From assembly GCA_040954595.2 (NCBI GenBank), contig CM082579.2, positions 14,694,001 through 14,758,000 of the forward strand: DNA of 64,000 bases, written 5' to 3'. Origin of the DNA: Balanoglossus misakiensis. Its lineage: Eukaryota > Hemichordata. Below the pieces are notes generated by a model. It had not been told where the DNA came from. It was given only the letters and a program-made list of their open reading frames with translations, and did not search any database. Of the stretch, positions 51,001-59,900 are shown in pieces. The position numbers were made by a program, and so were the translations under genes. Each line of letters opens with the position of its first letter. Within the stretch, counting starts at the first letter, position 1.

Positions 51001-53721
51001 TGGGGTCCACTTGTGCCCCAATGCGAGCGTAAGTTGATATTTTTGAAAACAATTAAACTGCCATTGTAGTGCACACTTAGGAGACGGATTTTCAGAAAAA
51101 TGTTAGTCCTCTGAACCTTTCAGTGCTTTAAAGCCACTAGAGCTGCCACTTTTTGCATTTATTTTCAGATTTCATTTTCCGACGTAGATTGGTACATTGA
51201 AATAATTAAGCTTACTGATAGGGATACAAGAACATGTCATCAATGCCTGATTGTGGCTGTATGTTGCAATTTAAACGTGCAATGTATTAAACAGGTGCCG
51301 TACCCATTTTATTAATATCAGCCTCCATACAAACAGTATGCAGCTAGCTATCGTGGTATGCATCACCATAGATTTGAAAGGTTTTACTGTGGAAAAGAAA
51401 AAAATTGTGAAATTTGGCAGCTCTAGAGGCTTTAAAGTGTGTGATGAGTCGTTTTGAAAACAAAGTATAACACAGGGTGTTCACTGTCATGTTTTCATAA
51501 AAATCACTGACTCAAGTTGAAATTCTCTCCATAGCGTTATGATGGGGCACTTTGTGCTGGTTGCTACATTCCACATGGGTGTCTAATTGGGACATTACAC
51601 ACTGAATGTTAAACCAGACACTGGTAACTTGAAAATATGCAGGATTGTGAGGGTTACTGCTACATGTCCCTCTAAACCATTTTCCTAGTATTAACACACT
51701 TGTAATGTTATCTGTTCATCTTATCCAAACAGCTCGCGAGTGTCCACCACCGAATGTAGACAACTACTTATCATATGAAATTGTTAATGGTGATTCATTG
51801 ATTTTTGGAACAACCGTTGCCTACTCATGTCGATCTGGCTACAGTCTGACTGGCTACACTTTCTCTACATGTGGTGAAGATGGATCATGGATTGGAGATC
51901 CAGGATACTGTCAACGTAAGTCATTTAAGGATGTACATTCAGTAAAATTGAAAATATGGTCATTTCTTTTAATTGTTAATTTTTGGATTATCCTATGTAT
52001 GTATAATGAAAATTTGTGATAAAATATAGGGGTCACCACGCTTGTTTTTTAAATACAGAGTCATGAATTTAGTCGATAATTGAAAAAAAGGAGTCAATGG
52101 TATCTGGACTTTTATAGTGGGAACTTGGGGTGAAAATGTTAAAGTTGTGACAGAATACAGATACCCAATATATATACCACAATCAAGTCTGCATCCACAT
52201 AGTGTTTTATTTTTTTTACTTGCAGGATTGAACTGCAGTGATATACTCATAACAGACCCACATCTACAAGCTGTCCCTGATAGTGGACCATATTATATGG
52301 GCAGTAACATCACATTCTATTGTAATGCTGGCTATGAATTAAATGGTGCTGATTACCTGACTTGTCAATCCGATTTACAGTGGAATAGTGCAATACCATC
52401 ATGCATTGGTAAGTTCACATCAAGATTGGTCTTCATGTGGTTGTCTGCTTATGAGGTACCGTAATCGATCACTCCAGTAATTTGACTATTTATCATAAAT
52501 GTCACCTAAACTACATGCTGATAGGACATACAGTTCATGCCATGCAAATCTATGGCTGTCAGAAATTTCATGATTTTCGTAATTTTATTTTTCATTGATT
52601 ACTGTAAAACAGGAAATTTTCGCGACAAAGAAATTTTTTGCGATATCAAAAGCAGAAACTGTTATGAGACGATTAATTTTCATGTTCTCGTATTTCACTA
52701 CATTGTTATCACTGAAAATAGTTTTTTACACAAATATGTCTTTTTTTTTGGGCTCTTGCATAGTTCGCGAAAATTTGTTTGTGAAAATTTCCTGTTGGTC
52801 TGGTGGTTCCCAGCTAAACTTGTTGGTCTGAATTTACCAGCGGACCTGTGGGATTTTGATCATATCTTGATGAATAACATTTCAGATATCAATGAATGTA
52901 GTACATTGGTGGCACGGTGTGGAATCAATCAAGTCTGTGAAAATAGAGATGGTGACTATCAGTGTGCATGTTTGGTGGGATTTGAACCAGATGTGAATGG
53001 AACAGCATGCAAAGGTGAGACATAAACAAGTCACTTGCAACATAACTTCAAGTCACTATTTTCACATTTAACACATTCCGAACTTATTTCAGAATTCCGG
53101 ATAAATTTTTGGAATGACCTTTTAATCTCAGGTGTCTTTTTCTCATAGGATTACATTGATAATTGCTAGAAAACAAACTTCTACTATTGTCATTTTCACG
53201 AAATTTTACACATAGCTCAGTCTAGTAAATATAAATTCATTGGTCAAATAAAATTGTGTGATTACAATGCTCTATTTTGAGATAAATTTCTTTAAGGTTT
53301 TTGTCCATAGACAAACCATTGGTGAACCATGCTGAGTCAGCAGGTTTCTTCTATTATCAACTAAATTAATGGCCTTGTATTTCAAAAGCAAGCAAGGTGA
53401 CGCCTTTATTTTATCACAGATTCATCTTGTACGTACACAAGATAATCCCAAAATTCACGATTAAAAGAAATGACAATACTTTCAATTTTACTGAACGTAC
53501 ATTGTTTTAATCCAATCCATGTTCCTTCTTTGTAGATATAAATGAATGTGCTTCACATTCTTGTGATCAACTTTGTAAAAACACTGCAGGTGGTTTTCAA
53601 TGTTCCTGTGAAGAAGGCTATCTCTTATATGCAAATAACGGCACAGGTGGATTCTATCTGCCACCTGGAGAAACTGGTCTCTCAATGTATGATGTCTACA
53701 CTTTTAACCAATCATGTGTTC
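32972..53721 (+). CDS. C-type lectin / CUB / sushi / EGF multidomain gene (13 recognised exons, possibly disabled)
   Basis: Thirteen plus-strand exons with canonical splice sites make one mosaic product: a C-type lectin-like domain, CUB1, half of CUB2, CUB3, a short linker, three sushi/CCP domains and two EGF domains. Most inter-domain introns fall in phase 1, as expected for shuffled extracellular modules. The architecture suggests a secreted or membrane recognition protein, for example in immunity or adhesion; ligand and name are unknown. The start, signal peptide and 3' end lie outside what I could identify. Defects: frame mismatch inside CUB1, TGA at 47196-47198 and loss of the second CUB2 exon. 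The 8.7-kb first intron is filled with repeats, and a satellite begins 0.8 kb after the last exon. Confidence 0.8.
33054..34890. other. intron sequence, no gene recognised; simple repeats at 33690-33930
   Basis: The only striking content is a mixed CAGACAGACAGA / CTCGCTCG / TCAGTCAGTCAG tract at about 33690-33930. Open frames elsewhere are short and lack motifs. Confidence 0.5.
34891..35412. repeat. 522-bp direct repeat, left copy
   Basis: Starts ACGAAAATTAGGTC and ends ACGATGCTTGTT. It matches 37989-38510 over its full length with about nine differences (near 98%), so the duplication is recent. Moderately GC-rich, no recognised product. Confidence 0.9.
35413..37988. repeat. ~78-bp minisatellite array, about 33 units
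   Basis: The unit contains TTTCGACTTTGCAAAATCTC, AAAATTTCGTCGATTTTTG, AATCATGGGTGAAAATCATC and AAAAAATGACAAAT. Units vary by small A/T-run indels, and some are shortened to the second half (near 36815, 37240, 37870). Open frames of up to about 110 codons follow from the repetition and switch frame at indels; they are not taken as genes. Confidence 0.92.
37989..38510. repeat. 522-bp direct repeat, right copy
   Basis: Offset exactly 3098 bp from 34891-35412. The array therefore lies between two identical boundaries: the unit ends in ...TGACAAATTT before the right copy and starts TTCGACTTTGC after the left copy. Confidence 0.9.
38511..39534. other. intron sequence, no gene recognised
   Basis: AT-rich apart from a G-run at 38718-38730. 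No conserved exon on either strand. Confidence 0.5.
39535..39664 (-). mobile_element. TTAA element family T, truncated copy
   Basis: The complement starts after TTAA (39665-39668) with AGGTATACGGTCACC and runs through GCCAATCACAGATTTTTAG and GCCATATATGG, matching 53751-53905. The other end is missing. Confidence 0.65.
40651..40996. mobile_element. ~346-bp MITE with long inverted repeats
   Basis: TTGCTGCAGTTTG, GCCCCTCCATCTCCCCTG and AACGA at the left are matched in reverse order by TCGTCCAGGGGAGATGG, AGGGGCTGC and AAACTGCAGCAA at the right. Arms of about 40 bp are followed by weaker pairing (GGTTTTGCCGATT / …). Non-coding. Confidence 0.75.
41717..41835 (+). CDS. lectin/CUB gene exon: middle of the C-type lectin domain
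   Basis: Acceptor TTTTCAG, donor GTGAGT. The frame includes FYGGHLTVIEGYSE, the hallmark GGHL strand of C-type lectins, then an AEIVNQIEE helix and the HGWIG strand (the 'WIG' motif). Confidence 0.9.
42049..42244. mobile_element. 196-bp hAT-like MITE in a lectin-domain intron
   Basis: Starts CAGTTTTTCATCC and ends GGATGAAACACTG, with CTGTATG repeated immediately outside both ends (42042-42048 and 42245-42251). CAG/CTG termini and a 7-8 bp duplication suit hAT elements. A C-run at 42215-42226 lies inside. Confidence 0.8.
42281..42496 (+). CDS. lectin/CUB gene exon: C-terminal part of the C-type lectin domain
   Basis: Starts after CATTTTATAG and ends at GTAAGT. It encodes GFSGPNRDGSVEYDYSDG, RWADTEPDASTGQCVRLNL and the closing VSLSMCEVAACAEG. 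The sugar-site position reads EPD and the later WND is replaced by RCDD, so calcium-dependent sugar binding is doubtful. The last base (phase 1) joins the CUB exon. Confidence 0.9.
42590..42900. repeat. GA-rich low-complexity tract
   Basis: About 300 bp of GGGAGAGAGAG / GGGAGGGAGG steps in the intron following the lectin domain. No gene. Confidence 0.9.
43096..43199. other. 104-bp hairpin element
   Basis: AGAGAACCACC pairs with GGTGGTTCTCT, and inside it GTGGTTCTTGGTTTC pairs with GAAACCAAGAACCAC, with GGGCC/GCCC-like pairing in the loop. Related AGTTCTAGAAC and GAGGTTCTCTC phrases at 44420-44515 suggest the other end of a larger (about 1.4 kb) element. Confidence 0.6.
44640..44830. mobile_element. 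palindromic MITE family G, copy 1
   Basis: Starts CTGTAAACAGGAAATTTTCG and ends in the complement TTTCCTGTTTTACAG, flanked by TA. Internal pieces (GCGAGAGCCAAAAA, ATAACAGTTGCCACTTTTG) recur in all copies. TA flanks suggest a Tc1/mariner-type MITE. Confidence 0.8.
45144..45280 (+). CDS. lectin/CUB gene exon: first half of CUB1
   Basis: Acceptor ATATTCAG. It encodes TCGGLETGESGTFHSTGYP then ECIWTIQGP, the classic CUB opening (C-GG, ...SP/TGYP, C-x-W-x-I). The frame ends ISAHL/stop; the best donor, GT at 45281, leaves two bases, which do not fit the frame of the next exon. Either another splice site is used or a one- or two-base indel has occurred. Confidence 0.85.
46044..46227. mobile_element. 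184-bp palindromic MITE
   Basis: TAATAACACAT ends the left side and ATGTGTTATTA the right; CACGATTTGAAGCCTGC, GGTGATCTCTGACC and AATATTGATGAT each have complements in order. Located in the CUB1 intron (45281-46593). Confidence 0.8.
46594..46795 (+). CDS. lectin/CUB gene exon: second half of CUB1
   Basis: Acceptor TTCTTTTCAG, donor GTAATA. It encodes FLHFDTELYYDTVVIVEV, ATYSGPDQP, SSGNAMLVKFLSD and TGFEASWQA, matching the FD-E---YD, SSGN, V-F-SD and GF-A pattern of the C-terminal half of CUB domains. The cysteine pair usual in this half is absent. Confidence 0.88.
46818..46862. mobile_element. MITE family G, copy 2 (left end only)
   Basis: TGTAAAACTGGAAATTTTCG followed by CAAACGATAAATTTTCGCGAACTAC, then an abrupt change to repeat family S. 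Confidence 0.6.
46863..46985 (+). repeat. dispersed repeat family S, copy 3
   Basis: It begins abruptly with ACACATAAACTTTGC right after the broken left end of a family G MITE (about 46818-46862), so one element interrupted or truncated the other. It lies in an intron of the lectin/CUB gene. Confidence 0.65.
47089..47267 (+). CDS. lectin/CUB gene exon: first half of CUB2, with internal TGA
   Basis: Acceptor CTTTCAG. The frame reads VYSLCGGNFIAQSYKQN, then NYLNNEDCN, a TGA at 47196-47198, and QLASFTTEFVVTLQ. CUB1 and CUB3 have Trp shortly after the same cysteine (CIW, CSW), so TGG to TGA is the simplest explanation. The exon ends at GTGAGT (47268) or possibly earlier at GTAGTG (47241); both leave phase 0. 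No matching second-half exon follows. Confidence 0.8.
47725..47960 (+). repeat. dispersed repeat related to the segmental duplication
   Basis: GGGTCATTATGGAACTTTTT, AACAAAATGTGAAAAA, GAAAGGTTTGACCTAAGG, GATTTGATCCCCTAGC and AAAGGCAGCCAG parallel 2975-3200 and 9480-9710. It lies in the intron where the second half of the second CUB domain should be. Confidence 0.65.
47992..48715. repeat. repeat element with terminal hairpin and three ~135-bp internal units
   Basis: It opens with the hairpin AGCTTGGCTG ... CAGCCAAGCT (47992-48021, 10-nt loop), then CCGTCTGTCGTCCG steps, then three units sharing GGAATGTGTGTTATGGTGCC and CTACATGTACGATGGAGCTG. It ends near TTTTGACCGATAGGTCACTTG. Family not assigned. 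It lies in the intron where the missing CUB2 exon is expected. Confidence 0.6.
48745..48929 (+). CDS. lectin/CUB gene exon: first half of CUB3
   Basis: Acceptor TTTCTTTAAAG, donor GTGAGT. It encodes CQGIEILRSFGTIQSPGYD, TYPDDVMCSWLIKEP and LTLIFDENFGLERNTDVDYI, a typical CUB first half. It begins in phase 1, so it needs a preceding exon ending in one leftover base, which the current CUB2 exon does not provide. Confidence 0.88.
49097..49302. mobile_element. MITE family G, copy 3
   Basis: CTGTAAAACGGGA ... TCCCATTTTACAG-like ends (CATTTCCCATTTTACAG), with TA on both sides. It lies in the intron between the two CUB3 exons. Confidence 0.8.
49345..49545. mobile_element. MITE family G, copy 4
   Basis: Begins ATACTATAAAATTTTCGTG and ends TTTCCCGTTTTACGGTA; shares AACTATGTGAGAGCCAAAAA and GTAACAGTAGCCACCTTTG. 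It follows copy 3 after about 40 bp, in opposite polarity of its asymmetric internal parts. Confidence 0.7.
49583..49766 (+). CDS. lectin/CUB gene exon: second half of CUB3
   Basis: Acceptor TTTCTGAAG, donor GTACAC. It continues in phase 0 from the previous exon (DYII|VYNG). It encodes VYNGTESDDDVIIG, PPPDCRTDIGHFSVVFRSS and AKGFRASFSP. The Y-G opening, V-F strand and GF-A ending are CUB features; one Cys is retained. Confidence 0.88.
49776..49982. mobile_element. MITE family G, copy 5
   Basis: CTGTAAAACACTTTATTTTC ... GAAAATAAAGTGTTTTACAG, perfect ends with TA on both sides. It starts only 10 bp after the CUB3 exon, inside the donor-proximal intron. Confidence 0.8.
50503..50556 (+). CDS. 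lectin/CUB gene exon: short linker
   Basis: A 54-bp exon bounded by CTGACAG and GTATGA, in phase 1 at both ends, encoding DCPEIVISEGVVTSTEIE. It could be removed without shifting the frame. It may be the remnant of a partial domain or an inter-domain linker between CUB3 and the first sushi repeat. Confidence 0.65.
50608..50710. mobile_element. short TTAA element, truncated copy
   Basis: After TTAA (50604-50607): AGGGGATGTCCGGTCTAGCT and GTAGCTTTGAGGTCACTCTT, matching the left half of 54237-54343. The right end has been replaced by a family P fragment. Confidence 0.6.
50722..50796. mobile_element. MITE family P, right-end fragment
   Basis: GGTGTCTTGTATCCAAGATA, ATTAATGAAAAAAGTGCAG and GAGAGAGACTTAATTTGTCT are the terminal 75 bp of family P. 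It follows directly on a fragment of the TTAA element at 50608-50710. Confidence 0.65.
50849..51028 (+). CDS. lectin/CUB gene exon: sushi/CCP domain 1
   Basis: Acceptor TTTTTTAG, donor GTAAGT, phase 1-1. It encodes ITCGGPPECSNGILTN, AYYQCIEGYQF, LECQADGVWG and PQCE. Consensus sushi cysteines and the conserved Trp near the end are present; there is one extra cysteine near the start. Confidence 0.92.
51733..51915 (+). CDS. lectin/CUB gene exon: sushi/CCP domain 2
   Basis: Phase 1-1 exon encoding ECPPPNVDNYLSYEIVNGD, VAYSCRSGYSLTGY, FSTCGEDGSWIGDPGYC. All four sushi cysteines, the GY motif and the Trp are in place. Confidence 0.93.
51923..52105 (+). repeat. dispersed repeat family R, copy 4 (3'-truncated)
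   Basis: Begins TTTAAGGATGTACATTCAG eight bases after a sushi exon donor and runs to ATGAATTTAGTCGATAATTG. It occupies most of the intron between the second and third sushi exons. Confidence 0.7.
52226..52408 (+). CDS. lectin/CUB gene exon: sushi/CCP domain 3
   Basis: Phase 1-1 exon encoding LNCSDILITD, ITFYCNAGYELNGADYLTC and LQWNSAIPSC, again with four cysteines and the Trp. It is preceded by a T-rich acceptor and by repeat family R, which takes up most of the intron. Confidence 0.93.
52602..52795. mobile_element. MITE family G, copy 6 (right end lost)
   Basis: CTGTAAAACAGGAAATTTTC at the left, GTTCGCGAAAATTTG and AAAATTTCCTGTT at the right, where the terminal TTACAG is missing. In the intron before the first EGF exon. 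Confidence 0.7.
52886..53014 (+). CDS. lectin/CUB gene exon: calcium-binding EGF domain
   Basis: Phase 1-1 exon encoding DINECSTLVARCGINQVCEN, DYQCACLVGFEPD and TACK: six cysteines, the DINEC opening and an Asn in the hydroxylation position, as in calcium-binding EGF domains. Confidence 0.93.
53150..53512 (-). repeat. dispersed repeat family R, copy 5 (inverted)
   Basis: Its complement follows the same order of landmarks as copy 1. It fills most of the intron between the two EGF exons (53015-53535). Confidence 0.75.
53536..53721 (+). CDS. lectin/CUB gene exon: second EGF domain with unusual tail
   Basis: Phase 1-1 exon encoding DINECASHSCDQLCKNTAG, FQCSCEEGYLL and then a Gly/Pro-rich tail, GTGGFYLPPGETGLSMYD, reaching NQSCV. 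Five cysteines are normally placed; the sixth appears about 40 residues late. This is the last exon recognised before the satellite. Confidence 0.88.
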
Positions 53722-53750
53722 GTAAGTATCATGTTAAACTATAGAGTTAA

Positions 53751-53935
53751 AGGTATATGATCACCCATGGAAAATTAGCTATATATAGTTACCATGGAAA
53801 ATTGAAATCTAGCCAATCACAGATTTTCATTTGGTGGCACACGTGGAAAACAGGCGCCACCATATGTTCTTTAGAATGCTCAAATACGCCATTCAGCCAT
53901 ATATGGGAATGTGTATTGAAGGTGACTGTATACTT
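53751..53935 (+). mobile_element. TTAA element family T, complete copy (185 bp)
   Basis: Flanked by TTAA (53747-53750 and 53936-53939) with inverted ends AGGTATATGATCACC and GGTGACTGTATACTT. It sits 25 bp downstream of the last recognised exon donor. It contains a short inverted pair, CCATGGAAAATTAGCTATA / TATATAGTTACCATGG. Confidence 0.8.
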
Positions 53936-54236
53936 TTAACCAAGATTTGTCATATTATTGACCTTTATACCGCAATGAATTTGCAGCAACAAAAAGTGGA
54001 CAAAAAGCTGAATTTCATAATTGGATTTCATAATTTTGCCGTAATTCAATAATGAAATGTGTAGAAAGTCAGCAGACCAACTTTGCACTGTTATTATTTA
54101 TTTTGGATTTGTTTCCCTCCTGCTAACAAAAGTGTCCTCTCACCTCATGGCATGAAGATGCAATGAATTCTGAGAAAAAGGGGATTAATACTTGAGTGTA
54201 TTTACAAAGACAAACAAGCTCACTGGTAGCATTTAA

Positions 54237-54343
54237 AGGGGAAGTCCGGTTCAGCTACATAATTGGGTAGCTTTGAGGTCATTCTTTCAGAAAAAAACAT
54301 TGTGTAGAAATTATGCATAAATCAGCTGGACAGGACTTCCCTT
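54237..54343. mobile_element. 107-bp TTAA element
   Basis: Flanked by TTAA (54233-54236 and 54344-54347), with inverted ends AGGGGAAGTCCGGTTCAGCT and AGCTGGACAGGACTTCCCTT. Located between the last EGF exon and the satellite. Confidence 0.8.
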
Positions 54344-55098
54344 TTAATATTTCCAAGCAAGGCAATTGGTTTACTGCAACAATTACTTTGAAAACACAGT
54401 GTAAAACAACAATCATGATATGAATGTTACTTTAATAGATAGTCATACTTATATAAGCATGACTGTCTATGTTGGTCTGTAAGTTGTATTTGAAAGAAAA
54501 GTTTCATGTACGAATAGTACAAAGATTGACATTTAGTCCACAAAACCTACCATTAACATTAACCAGAGCACACAGTAACCAGGCCAGAGTGGCCAGTATC
54601 GTGCCCATTAATTTTGAGTGTTTGATGGGGGTCAACCTTTGCGTGAACATTAACCAGAGCACACAGTAACCAGGCCGTAGTGGACAGTGTTCTGCCCATT
54701 AATTTTGAGTGTTTGGTGGGGTCAACCTTTGCGTCAACATTAACCAGAGCACACAGTAACCAGGCCATAGTGGACAGTGTTCTGCCCATTAATTTTGAGT
54801 GTTTGGTGGGGTCAACCTTTGCGTCAACATTAACCAGAGCACACAGTAACCAGGCCATAGTGGACAGTGTGCTGCCCATTAATTTTGAGTGTTTGGTGGG
54901 GTCAACCTTTGCGTCAACATTAACCAGAGCACGCAGTAACCAGGCCGTAGTGGACAGTGTTCTGCCCATTAATTTTGAGTGTTTGGTGGGGTCAACCTTT
55001 GCGTCAACATTAACCAGAGCACGCAGTAACCAGGCCGTAGTGGACAGTGTTCTGCCCATTAATTTTGAGTGTTTGGTGGGGTCAACCTTTGCGTCAAC

Positions 55099-55395
55099 AT
55101 TAACTAGGCCAGAGTGGCCAGTATCGTGCCCATTAATTTTTAGTGTTTGGTGGGGTCAACCTTTGCGTCAACATTAACTAGGCCAGAGTGGCCAGTATCG
55201 TGCCCATCAATTTTGAGTGTTTGGTGGGGTCAACCTTTGCGTCAACATTAACTAGGCCAGAGTGGCCAGTATCGTGCCCATTAATTTTGAGTGTTTGGTG
55301 GGGTCAACCTTTGCGTCAACATTAACTAGGCCAGAGTGGCCAGTATCGTGCCCATTAATTTTGAGTGTTTGGTGGGGGTCAACCTTTGCGTCAAC
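55099..55395. repeat. run of four 74-bp B monomers
   Basis: First B run; the second unit has a TTTTTAGTGT variant and the third ATCAATTTTG. It ends with the extra-G junction before the 12-A block. Confidence 0.9.
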
Positions 55396-56475
55396 ATTAA
55401 CCAGAGCACACAGTAACCAGGCCGTAGTGGACAGTGTTCTGCCCATTAATTTTGAGTGTTTGGTGGGGTCAACCTTTGCGTCAACATTAACCAGAGCACA
55501 CAGTAACCAGGCCATAGTGGACAGTGTGCTGCCCATTAATTTTGAGTGTTTGGTGGGGTCAACCTTTGCGTCAACATTAACCAGAGCACACAGTAACCAG
55601 GCCATAGTGGACAGTGTGCTGCCCATTAATTTTGAGTGTTTGGTGGGGTCAACCTTTGCGTCAACATTAACCAGAGCACACAGTAACCAGGCCATAGTGG
55701 ACAGTGTTCTGCCCATTAATTTTGAGTGTTTGGTGGGGTCAACCTTTGCGTCAACATTAACCAGAGCACACAGTAACCAGGCCGTAGTGGACAGTGTTCT
55801 GCCCATTAATTTTGAGTGTTTGGTGGGGTCAACCTTTGCGTCAACATTAACCAGAGCACACAGTAACCAGGCCGTAGTGGACAGTGTTCTGCCCATTAAT
55901 TTTGAGTGTTTGGTGGGGTCAACCTTTGCGTCAACATTAACCAGAGCACACAGTAACCAGGCCGTAGTGGACAGTGTTCTGCCCATTAATTTTGAGTGTT
56001 TGGTGGGGTCAACCTTTGCGTCAACATTCACCAGAGCACACAGTAACCAGGCCGTAGTGGACAGTGTTCTGCCCATTAATTTTGAGTGTTTGGTGGGGTC
56101 AACCTTTGCGTCAACATTAACCAGAGCACACAGTAACCAGGCCATAGTGGACAGTGTGCTGCCCATTAATTTTGAGTGTTTGGTGGGGTCAACCTTTGCG
56201 TCAACATTAACCAGAGCACACAGTAACCAGGCCGTAGTGGACAGTGTTCTGCCCATTAATTTTGAGTGTTTGGTGGGGTCAACCTTTGCGTCAACATTAA
56301 CCAGAGCACACAATAACCAGGCCGTAGTGGACAGTGTTCTGCCCATTAATTTTGTGTGTTTGGTGGGGTCAACCTTTGCGTCAACATTAACCAGAGCATA
56401 CAGTAAGCAGGCCGTAGTGGACAGTGTTCTGCCCATTAATTTTGAGGGTTTGGTGGGGTCAACCTTTGCGTCAAC

Positions 56476-56920
56476 ATTAACTAGGCCAGAGTGGCCAGTA
56501 TCGTGCCCATTAATTTTGAGTGTTTGGTGGGGTCAACCTTTGCGTCAACATTAACTAGGCCAGAGTGGCCAGTATCGTGCCCATTAATTTTGAGTGTTTG
56601 GTGGGGTCAACCTTTGCGTCAACATTAACTAGGCCAGAGTGGCCAGTATCGTGCCCATTAATTTTGAGTGTTTGGTGGGGTCAACCTTTGCGTCAACATT
56701 AACTAGGCCAGAGTGGCCAGTATCGTGCCCATTAATTTTGAGTGTTTGGTGGGGTCAACCTTTGCGTCAACATTAACTAGGCCAGAGTGGCCAGTATCGT
56801 GCCCATTAATTTTGAGTGTTTGGTGGGGTCAACCTTTGCGTCAACATTAACTTGGCCAGAGTGGCCAGTATCGTGCCCATTAATTTTGAGTGTTTGGTGG
56901 GGGTCAACCTTTGCGTCAAC
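56476..56920. repeat. run of six 74-bp B monomers
   Basis: The longest B run (445 bp = 6 x 74 + 1). The last unit starts ATTAACTTGGCC instead of ATTAACTAGGCC. Extra-G junction at its end. Confidence 0.9.
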
Positions 56921-59900
56921 ATTAACCAGAGCACACAGTAACCAGGCCGTAGTGGACAGTGTTCTGCCCATTAATTTTGAGTGTTTGGTGGGGTCAACCT
57001 TTGCGTCAACATTAACCAGAGCACACAGTAACCAGGCCATAGTGGACAGTGTGCTGCCCATTAATTTTGAGTGTTTGGTGGGGTCAACCTTTGCGTCAAC
57101 ATTAACCAGAGCACACAGTAACCAGGCCGTAGTGGACAGTGTTCTGCCAATTAATTTTGAGTGTTTGGTGGGGTCAACCTTTGCGTCAACATTAACCAGA
57201 GCACACAGTAACCAGGCCGTAGTGGACAGTGTTCTGCCCATTAATTTTGAGTGTTTGGTGGGGTCAACCTTTGCGTCAACATTAACCAGAGCACACAGTA
57301 ACCAGGCCATAGTGGACAGTGTTCTGCCCATTAATTTTGAGTGTTTGGTGGGGTCAACCTTTGCGTCAACATTAACCAGAGCACACAGTAACCAGGCCGT
57401 AGTGGACAGTGTTCTGCCCATTAATTTTGAGTGTTTGGTGGGGTCAACCTTTGCGTCAACATTAACCAGAGCACACAGTAACCAGGCCGTAGTGGACAGT
57501 GTGCTGCCCATTAATTTTGAGTGTTTGGTGGGGTCAACCTTTGCGTCAACATTAACCAGAGCACACAGTAACCAGGCCGTAGTGGACAGTGTTCTGGCCA
57601 TTAATTTTGAGTGTTTGGTGGGGTCAACCTTTGCGTCAACATTAACTAGAGCACACAGTAACCAGGCCGTAGTGGACAGTGTTCTGGCCATTAATTTTGA
57701 GTGTTTGGTGGGGTCAACCTTTGCGTCAACATTAACCAGAGCACACAGTAACCAGGCCGTAGTGGACAGTGTTCTGCCCATTAATTTTGAGTGTTTGGTG
57801 GGGTCAACCTTTGCGTCAACATTAACCAGAGCACACAGTAACCAGGCCGTAGTGGACAGTGTTCTGCCCATTAATTTTGAGTGTTTGGTGGGGTCAACCT
57901 TTGCGTCAACATTAACCAGAGCACACAGTAACCAGGCCGTAGTGGACAGTGTTCTGCCCATTAATTTTGAGTGTTTGGTGGGGTCAACCTTTGCGTCAAC
58001 ATTAACCAGAGCACACAGTAACCAGGCCGTAGTGGACAGTGTTCTGCCCATTAATTTTGAGTGTTTGGTGGGGTCAACCTTTGCGTCAACATTAACCAGA
58101 GCACACAGTAACCAGGCCATAGTGGACAGTGTTCTGCCCATTAATTTTGAGTGTTTGGTGGGGTCAACCTTTGCGTCAACATTAACCAGAGCACACAGTA
58201 ACCAGGCCGTAGTGGACAGTGTTCTGCCCATTAATTTTGAGTGTTTGGTGGGGTCAACCTTTGCGTCAACATTAACCAGAGCACACAGTAACCAGGCCGT
58301 AGTGGACAGTGTTCTGCCCATTAATTTTGAGTGTTTGGTGGGGTCAACCTTTGCGTCAACATTAACCAGAGCACACAGTAACCAGGCCATAGTGGACAGT
58401 GTGCTGCCCATTAATTTTGAGTGTTTGGTGGGGTCAACCTTTGCGTCAACATTAACCAGAGCACAGAGTAACCAGGCCGTAGTGGACAGTGTTCTGCCCA
58501 TTAATTTTGAGTGTTTGGTGGGGTCAACCTTTGCGTCAACATTAATCAGAGCACACAGTAACCAGGCCGTAGTGGACAGTGTTCTGCCCATTAATTTTGA
58601 GTGTTTGGTTGGGTCAACCTTTGCGTCAACATTAACCAGAGCACACAGTAACCAGGCCGTAGTGGACAGTGTTCTGCCCATTAATTTTGAGTGTTTGGTG
58701 GGGTCAACCTTTGCGTCAACATTAACCAGAGCACACAGTAACCAGGCCGTAGTGGACAGTGTTCTGCCCATTAATTTTGAGTGTTTGGTGGGGTCAACCT
58801 TTGCGTCAACATTAACCAGAGCACACAGTAACCAGGCCGTAGTGGACAGTGTTCTGCCCATTAATTTTGAGTGTTTGGTGGGGTCAACCTTTGCGTCAAC
58901 ATTAACCAGAGCACACAGTAACCAGGCCATAGTGGACAGTGTGCTGCCCATTAATTTTGAGTGTTTGGTGGGGTCAACCTTTGCGTCAACATTAACCAGA
59001 GCACAGAGTAACCAGGCCATAGTGGACAGTGTTCTGCCCATTAATTTTGAGTGTTTGGTGGGGTCAACCTTTGCGTCAACATTAACCAGAGCACAGAGTA
59101 ACCAGGCCATAGTGGACAGTGTTCTGCCCATTAATTTTGAGTGTTTGGTGGGGTCAACCTTTGCGTCAACATTAACCAGAGCACACAGTAACCAGGCCGT
59201 AGTGGACAGTGTTCTGCCCATTAATTTTGAGTGTTTGGTGGGGTCAACCTTTGCGTCAACATTAACCAGAGCACACAGTAACCAGGCCATAGTGGACAGT
59301 GTGCTGCCCATTAATTTTGAGTGTTTGGTGGGGTCAACCTTTGCGTCAACATTAACCAGAGCACAGAGTAACCAGGCCGTAGTGGACAGTGTTCTGCCCA
59401 TTAATTTTGAGTGTTTGGTGGGGTCAACCTTTGCGTCAACATTAATCAGAGCACACAGTAACCAGGCCGTAGTGGACAGTGTTCTGCCCATTAATTTTGA
59501 GTGTTTGGTTGGGTCAACCTTTGCGTCAACATTAACCAGAGCACACAGTAACCAGGCCGTAGTGGACAGTGTTCTGCCCATTAATTTTGAGTGTTTGGTG
59601 GGGTCAACCTTTGCGTCAACATTAACCAGAGCACACAGTAACCAGGCCGTAGTGGACAGTGTTCTGCCCATTAATTTTGAGTGTTTGGTGGGGTCAACCT
59701 TTGCGTCAACATTAACCAGAGCACACAGTAACCAGGCCGTAGTGGACAGTGTTCTGCCCATTAATTTTGAGTGTTTGGTGGGGTCAACCTTTGCGTCAAC
59801 ATTAACCAGAGCACACAGTAACCAGGCCGTAGTGGACAGTGTTCTGCCCATTAATTTTGAGTGTTTGGTGGGGTCAACCTTTGCGTCAACATTAACCAGA